From: Tetradesmus obliquus
Lineage: Eukaryota; Chlorophyta; Chlorophyceae; Sphaeropleales; Scenedesmaceae
Assembly: GCA_030272155.1 (NCBI GenBank)
Contig: CP126198.1
Span: forward strand, 4,588,001 to 4,652,000
DNA length: 64,000 bases
Reading direction: 5' to 3'
Shown: positions 58,320-64,000 of the stretch, piece after piece
Position numbering within the stretch: position 1 is the stretch's first letter
How the letters are laid out: every line of letters starts with the position of its first letter
Notes under the pieces: generated by a model
The model's database searches: none
Told to the model about the DNA's origin: nothing
What the model saw: only the letters and a program-made list of their open reading frames with translations
Translations under genes and position numbers: made by a program

Positions 58320-61300
58320 ATGGCGGAACTTGATGCTCCTGACTTGGACAAAGATAAGATGTACGAGCTGCTTGAGGCAACCTTTGCAGGTGCGATGCTT
58401 GCATTTGTTCGTTGCGCTAGCAGTACTGCTGCAAGTACTTTCAGCTGTGCATAGGAGTACTGCCTGCTGCATGTTTAATGATGTTGCCTTTCCTGCGACA
58501 TATTATTGCACGCAGAGTGCCTTAGCTTCACTTTCACGTAATCCATTGCTTCCCTGTGGTTGTGATGCTGCCTGCTACATTGCAGCTGGTGCTTGGAGCT
58601 TGCTGGATGTCTGCTGCATGTGTGCAAGCAGCAAGCTGCTGCGCTCCGCATGGCTGCAGCTGCTGAGGCAGCAGCCTAATCCTGCCTGGCTGCTGGCAGC
58701 AGTAGCAGATGCGGCACACGCCAAGACATTTCCACTGCGGGTCAAGGCGAATGCAGTGATGCACTGGCTGCTCAACAGCCTGCCAGAAGCACGCCTGGCA
58801 GAGCACCCCAGCATTCCTGCAGGACTGCTGGCCATCCCCCGCATGCCGGAGAATGTGGCCAGGGAAATGTACAAGCTGGGCATCAGGGTGCCGTACAAGG
58901 ACATTGTGGCAGCAGCCAGGCTGGGCGTGGAAGGTTAGTGGCGGAGTTGCGACCACTACTGTCCCTGAGCTCGCCATGAGATGCTCAGGCGCCTGCTCAT
59001 CAAAGCTCAGCAGTGGTGAGATGCGCCCGTGGGGTATGTTGCCACTTTCATCTGGCAATCATGCACTGCACTCTCTCTACTCAATTGCAGAAACGCCAGT
59101 ACAGGTTGCCATAGCATGATACGTCAATCCTGCAAGATTAACGCACACCATGCGCAGGCACTGCATTAGTAGTGCACGGCCGCATCTGAGCACTGCCCGT
59201 GCCTAGCATGGAGATGAGAACTTACCAGATGGCCTTGAGTTCAACCCTCTTCTTTGTGTGCGTGTTGCTATGCAGGTGTTGAAACATGGATCATTGTGAA
59301 GAGCTTTCTGGGCCTTGCAGATGACATCCCGCACTTGATCAAGAACCTGTACAACGGCAGCGCTGGCAACACTGCGACCTGGGACGACATTCGTCAGGTA
59401 AGCCTGGACATAAGCAGCATGTCGACAGTGAGCTTGATTAGATATGTGCGCGACCTGTGCTGTCGTGCTCTGTACACATGCTCGCTTGTTATGCCAAGTT
59501 ACGTGCCCAGAGTGAGGCACCCAATGTCGAGCCTGCACAGCAGTTGCTGGCTGCACCTTTTACTACTACTGCTGCTGCTGCCGCTGCTGCTGCTGCTGTC
59601 ATCCACGCTGCCACGGCTGTCCAGATTGATGATGCAAGCCTGTGCGACGTCCTGTACCTGTCCATCAACAGCAACAACACAGCAATACCACGTGCAGTTA
59701 ATCGACTGGCGTGCACCTCACGCAGCACTGCCCAACTTTCCACATCAGAGGTCCTGGACCTACTACGCACTGCTGTGGAGCGCGGCCACACCTATGCACT
59801 GAGCAGCATCCTGCTGCGCTTGGGCATCCTCAGTTGCGTTGCTGAGTTGACCCCAGAGCAGCTGCTGCCAGTCATGAAGCGGGCTATTGTGCTAGATGCC
59901 AGCACCTCATGTCGTACATTCGATGACAGCATACCCAGCTACACCGGCGTTCCGTGCTACCGCCTGTTGGGTGTACTTCCTCTGCCAGCTGTACAGCAGC
60001 TGCCAGCAGATGCAGTAGCAGCCCTGTTGAGCATGGCATTGGAGGTGGCAGCCTGCGGCAACCTGGAGGCGCTGTGCAAGCTGCCAGCTGCCAAGCACAT
60101 CGGCCCCGCTCAGCTGTCCAGCATTGTAGTGGCAGCAGCAGCAAAGGAAGACTATGACAGCTTGAAGCTGCTTGCTGAGGCTGCTGCATTTCGACAGCTG
60201 CAGCCAGCTGCAGCAGCTGCAGCACTACAGGCAGCGGTGCGAGCAGGGAGCACGGACCTTCTGACGTTGCTGCTGAACTCCACGGCAGTGGCTGCTGCTG
60301 ATGATGTGCTTGCGCCTGCTCTGGTGCTGGCGATGACAGTGCACCAGTACAAATTATCAGCACAGCAGGTGCTGAGCGCAATGCTTGACAAGGCCGGTGT
60401 GTCAATGACACTCGCCCCAGTTGCAGTCGAGGCAGCCCGCTTCAGTGCCGACGGTTGTTGCCAGGTGTTGGCAGCAGCACTGGAAGGCGGCAACATGAAA
60501 GCTTTCCAGCGTCTGTGGAAGCTGCCAGCAGCAGACAGCATGCAGGGCAAGCAGCTTGAGCACTTGCTGCGCTGCGCAGCTGCAGCAGCTCTGCCACCAT
60601 GTGGAGGCCCCTGTATCATGGAGTTTGCACGGTTTGTGGACGGCTACCTGAAGCAGCACCCTGCCTGGAGCAGCGTGAGTGAAGGCAACAAGCAGGCATG
60701 GCAGCTGATGCAGGCAGTGCAGGAAGGCGCCGACTGCCGCCCCTGCTTGGAGGGACCTGGCCCACCAGTGGTGGATACAGACACTGCCATGCACTTGTTG
60801 GAGCTTGCAGTGTCCACTCAGCACAGCAGCAACGTAAGCGCCTTGCTGCCGTTGCTAGCGGGTGCCGAGCTGGCCAGATGGAGGGTTGAGCGGCTGCTGG
60901 AGGATGCAGTGGACGCTGCAGTGCGCTCAGCAACTAAGACAGCATCAGTGTGCCCTGACAAGCAGAACTTTCCACAAGCAGCGCCAGCAGCAGCAAGCAA
61001 AGCACCACAACAGCAGGATAACAGCAGCAGCCAGCGCCTGCAGAGGCACGACCCTGATCTGCTGGAGAACGAAAGCCGGGCAGATGCAGCCAGCAGCTGC
61101 CTATCTCTGCTATGTCAGTGGGATGCAACAGTCAACGTGCATGGCCGGCGGCTAGCCCGCTTCTTCAGGGTTGCCATGCGAGCCACACATGGAAGTGGTG
61201 CTCAACCAGTGATGAGCGTCATGCAGCAGCTGTGCAGCAAGCAAGGCAGCAGCCAGCATCAGGTCAGTGATTGAGCTGGGCTTCCTGCTGGAGTTGGCCA

Positions 61301-62013
61301 TTGCTACCAGGCACTCTGCCTGCGTCAAGCTGCTGCTGCAGTGCCCCGCTGCAGCGGAGATCACACCTGATATCGTTGGGCGGCTGCTGCCGCACGCATT
61401 TACCTGCCACAGCAACTACATCGCTGCAGCCAGTTGCAAGCCAGTGGATGCGTGTGACCTGCCTCGAAAGGCTGTCAACCACCGCGATGAGGCGGACTGG
61501 TCACACTGCCCGGCAGACACTATCTCTGTGGCCAGCTTCCTAGCAGGCCAGCGCTGGCAGCTCGGGCACGTCACAGCTGAGCTTGTGGTGCTGCTGCATG
61601 CAGCAGTGCAGCAGCAGGACGGGCCTCAGGTGGCGGCACTGTGTGCCTGCCCAGCAGCAGCGCAGCTGGACCTGGCAGTGATGCACGGGCTGCTGCTGGC
61701 AGCTGCTGCCCTGCCAACCTACACGTGTTTGTATGAACAGCAGCAGCTCCCAGAGGACAGTGAGCATAGGCCATCATGGGCAGCAGGGCCGGGTGCTGGG
61801 GCAGCAGCAGGCAGCAGCTGCAATGTGAGGTACAGCGCACCGTACAGCGGTGCGCAGGATGGTGGAACAGGCGCAGGGTATCCACAGCCGCCCCAAGCTG
61901 GGGTGGCGCCTGCTTTTGTGTTTGGGGCATGGCCTCCACCACTCGCTTCAGTGGCCCCTGCCCCATGCGGCAACTGGGCCTGGCCAGCTGCTGCTTCAGA
62001 CAGGCGGCATTAA
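58320..62013 (+). CDS. large helical-repeat protein, lineage-specific family, copy 1
   Basis: Family not recognised. Exons 58320-58389, 58586-58933, 59276-59397, 59511-61262 and 61342-62013 (987 residues, phases consistent). It starts MAELDAPDLDKDKMYELLEA, followed by WSLLDVCCMCASSKLLRSAW and LNSLPEARLAEHPSIPAGLL. The long exon is made of irregular, leucine-rich helical units resembling a solenoid: LPADAVAALLSMALEVAACG, LEALCKLPAAKHIGPAQLSS, LLELAVSTQHSSNVSALL. The 79-nt intron 61263-61341 keeps protein homology when read through (LLELAIATRHSACVKLLL resembles the preceding repeat), so the splice may be recent or the reading frame may be broken there. No signal peptide, membrane helix or catalytic motif was seen. 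Confidence 0.7.
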
Positions 62014-62646
62014 GTCAAAACCCACGGTTGGGTGCAGCCGGCCCGGCAGAGTGCCCGGGCTAGAGCAGCCAAGCTTGCAGGAGTGGCTGTGCTGCGAGCT
62101 GCAAGCCGGCGCGCTTGACTGAGCAAAGGACCGGCAGTGTTTCTGTACTGTTGAGTTCAATTGGGGTTGCTTGTCTTTGTGCTGGTGGCTAGCTTAAGAC
62201 TGCTTGCATCTCACTGGGCATATACATTGTACTGGACTGATTGAGCAGTTGATTTAAATGCTCTGTGACTCCGTGTGCGCATTTGACAAAGTGATCTTGC
62301 TTCTTTGGCTTGAAGATGGTGTAGTATTCATTGGCATGGCATCCGATGCTGTACCACAAGAAGCTAAGCCAGATTTATTCCGTGTCTGTAACTGTTTGCT
62401 GTAGTTGCTGCTTGTAGCTGCACCGCGTGGGCGTTTATCCATTTTTTGAAGGGACCAAACCCTAACCTCCTGTCCACTGAAGGGTTAGCCATTGCTTCCG
62501 CAGGTACTCCCTGCACACGAGCACAATGTTGAAGAAGTGCTGTGAAACGGAGTTTTAAATACCATCCCAGCCTGCTGCATATCTCGACATGCCCAGACCG
62601 TCAACGGCAGCCTCGAAGCTTTGAACTTCAGAGCCTTGAAGACAGC
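62014..62646. other. spacer and promoter between the two helical-repeat paralogues
   Basis: Contains sequence homologous to 58130-58300, including the AAACCCTAACC tract and the CAGACCGTCAACGGCAGC block. No other gene was seen. Confidence 0.6.
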
Positions 62647-64000
62647 ATGTGCGAACATAAGACACCCAGTTCACGAGACAAAGATGACGTTTACGAGTTG
62701 CTGGAGGCGAGCTTTGCAGGTGGGGCACAAGCATACTGAATACTGAATTGCGCCAGCAGTGCTGAGCAGTACTGCTGTCAGTTGCTGATAGGAAGTGGTT
62801 GCTGTCCTCTACCACGTGCTTTTAAGCACCAAAATATTTGAAGAATACGCTGCATTCGTTAAGCTGCACATGTGTGCCGTGTTGCTGCCTGCTATCTTGC
62901 AGCTGGCGCATGGAGCTTGCTGGACGTCTGCTGCATGTGTGCAAGCAGCAAGCTGCTGCGCTCTGCTTGGCTGCAACTGCTGAGGCAGCAGCCTGATCCT
63001 GCCTGGCTGGTAGCAGCAGTGTCAGATGCAGCAAATGCCAGGACACCCAAGCTACAGGCCAAGGCGACTGCAGTGGTGCGCTGGCTGCTCAAGAGCCTGC
63101 CAGAAGCACGCCTGGCAGAACACCCCAGCATTCCTGCAGGACTGCTTGCCATACCCCGTGTGCCACGCCAACTGGCTGAGACACTTTGCAAGTTGGGGGT
63201 GCAGGTGCCTTATAAAGAGATTGTGGAAGCAGCCAGGCAGCGCGTAGAAGGTGCGGGGTCGACTCCACGGAGCCACTGGTGGTCTGCCGGGTGCACAGCA
63301 GCTTTCAGCAGGTGCCGTAGCAGCCCTGATGCACAAGGCGCTGGCAGTGAAAGCGTGCAGCAACCTCACTCTGGAGTTGCTGTGCAAGCTGCCAGCTGCA
63401 CAGCAACTGCCAGCAGATGCAGTAGCAGCTGTGATGAGCGCTGCGCTGGAAGCGCGGACAAGCAGCAACCTGAGGGCGCTCTGTGAGCTGCCAGCTGCCA
63501 TGCACATTAGCCCTGCTCAGCTATCCAGCATCGTTGAGGTGACTGCAGCAAAAGGAGACTACGACAACTTGCAGCTGCTTGCTACAGCTACTGCCTTTCA
63601 TCAGCTGCCGCCAGCTGCAGTGGCTGCAGCTCTTCAAGCGGCAGTGCAGGCACGTTGCATGCGGAGTCTTGCAGTGCTACTGAGATGCAGGTCAGCAGTA
63701 GCTGCTTATGATGTGCTTGTGCCTGCTGTTGTGCTGGCAGTGCACACTGATGCAGGGGAGTTGCTGAATGCCTTACTTGCAAGAGCCTTATCTCGGTGCA
63801 AGGCATTTACTCTAAGTGAGGGATCCTGCTTCAGTGCTGATGGGTGTTGCGAGATGCTGGCAGCGGCATTGAGATGCAGCAGCACTTTTGACCGCCTATG
63901 GCAGCTGCCAGCAGCAGCTGACCTGCAGGGCAGGCACTTGGGGCAGCTGCTGCGCTGTGCAGCCGCGGCAGCACCACCGCAGTTTTGTATGCAGTGGCCC
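62647..64000 (+). CDS. helical-repeat protein paralogue, copy 2 (internally deleted, runs off the window)
   Basis: Tandem paralogue of 58320-62013, offset about 4.3 kb. Exon 1 (62647-62719, ...DKDDVYELLEASFA) and exon 2 (62903-63250) match copy 1, exon 2 with identical length. After 63250 the sequence jumps to the region equivalent to about 59985 of copy 1, so roughly 1 kb (exon 3 and the start of exon 4) is missing. The coding frame changes at this junction. A 58-nt GT-AG intron (63251-63308) would restore it, but the same bases encode GLPGAQQLS in the homologous frame. Beyond it the frame stays open to the window end (LCKLPAAQQLPADAVAA..., LLRCAAAAAPPQ). It may be functional with a short intron or a decaying copy. 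Confidence 0.6.

Noticed and set aside
1..64000. tRNA, rRNA or organelle genes
   Set aside because: No tRNA-like cloverleaf or rRNA signature was noticed by eye; a tRNAscan/Infernal run would be needed to exclude them.

Overview
The window is nuclear DNA of a green alga, most likely a chlorophycean of the Chlamydomonadales type. The evidence is intron-dense genes with GT-AG introns, Ala/Gln/Ser-rich proteins built on (CAG)n/(CTG)n runs, a plastid starch synthase III, a plant-type DEG protease and a SWEET transporter, and short interstitial AAACCCT telomere-like tracts. The microsatellite style recalls Haematococcus-like genomes, but the genus cannot be fixed from the sequence alone.

Layout: (1) 1-6341, minus: DEG9/DEG10-type serine protease, 5' end at 6341, 3' end outside the window. 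(2) 7877-20724, plus: soluble starch synthase III, 21 resolved exons, transit-peptide exon(s) not resolved. (3) 22846-27126, minus: NYN-nuclease-like/C2H2 protein with a predicted organelle presequence. (4) 28422-30984, plus: Gln/Ala-rich coiled-coil protein, possibly a transcription factor. (5) 34858-40824, plus: MHS-type major facilitator transporter, 11 exons. (6) 44881-49991, minus: unrecognised conserved protein with two alternative last exons. (7) 51165-53467, minus: acidic low-complexity protein, 5' end unresolved. (8) 55121-57361, plus: SWEET sugar transporter. (9) 58320-62013 and 62647-64000+, plus: tandem paralogues of an unrecognised helical-repeat family, the second running off the window.

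The most unusual feature runs through most of the multi-exon genes. Exon edges are locally duplicated into the adjacent introns with polarity: copies of an exon's 5' part, with its AG acceptor, lie upstream of the intact exon, and copies of its 3' part, with its GT donor, lie downstream. Some copies form arrays of two to five. Many introns end in a (CTG)n tract that serves as the polypyrimidine tract. The window also holds a 306-bp foreign-looking insert carrying two small ORFs between 14-bp direct repeats in a starch synthase intron, a degenerate hAT-like element beside a perfect palindrome, and a three-copy dispersed repeat.

The genes do not form one pathway. Starch synthase III and the SWEET and MHS carriers all concern carbon and metabolite handling, but nothing shows co-regulation. 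Exon models were made by hand from reading-frame phase, splice consensus and remembered family similarity; no transcript or database evidence was available.
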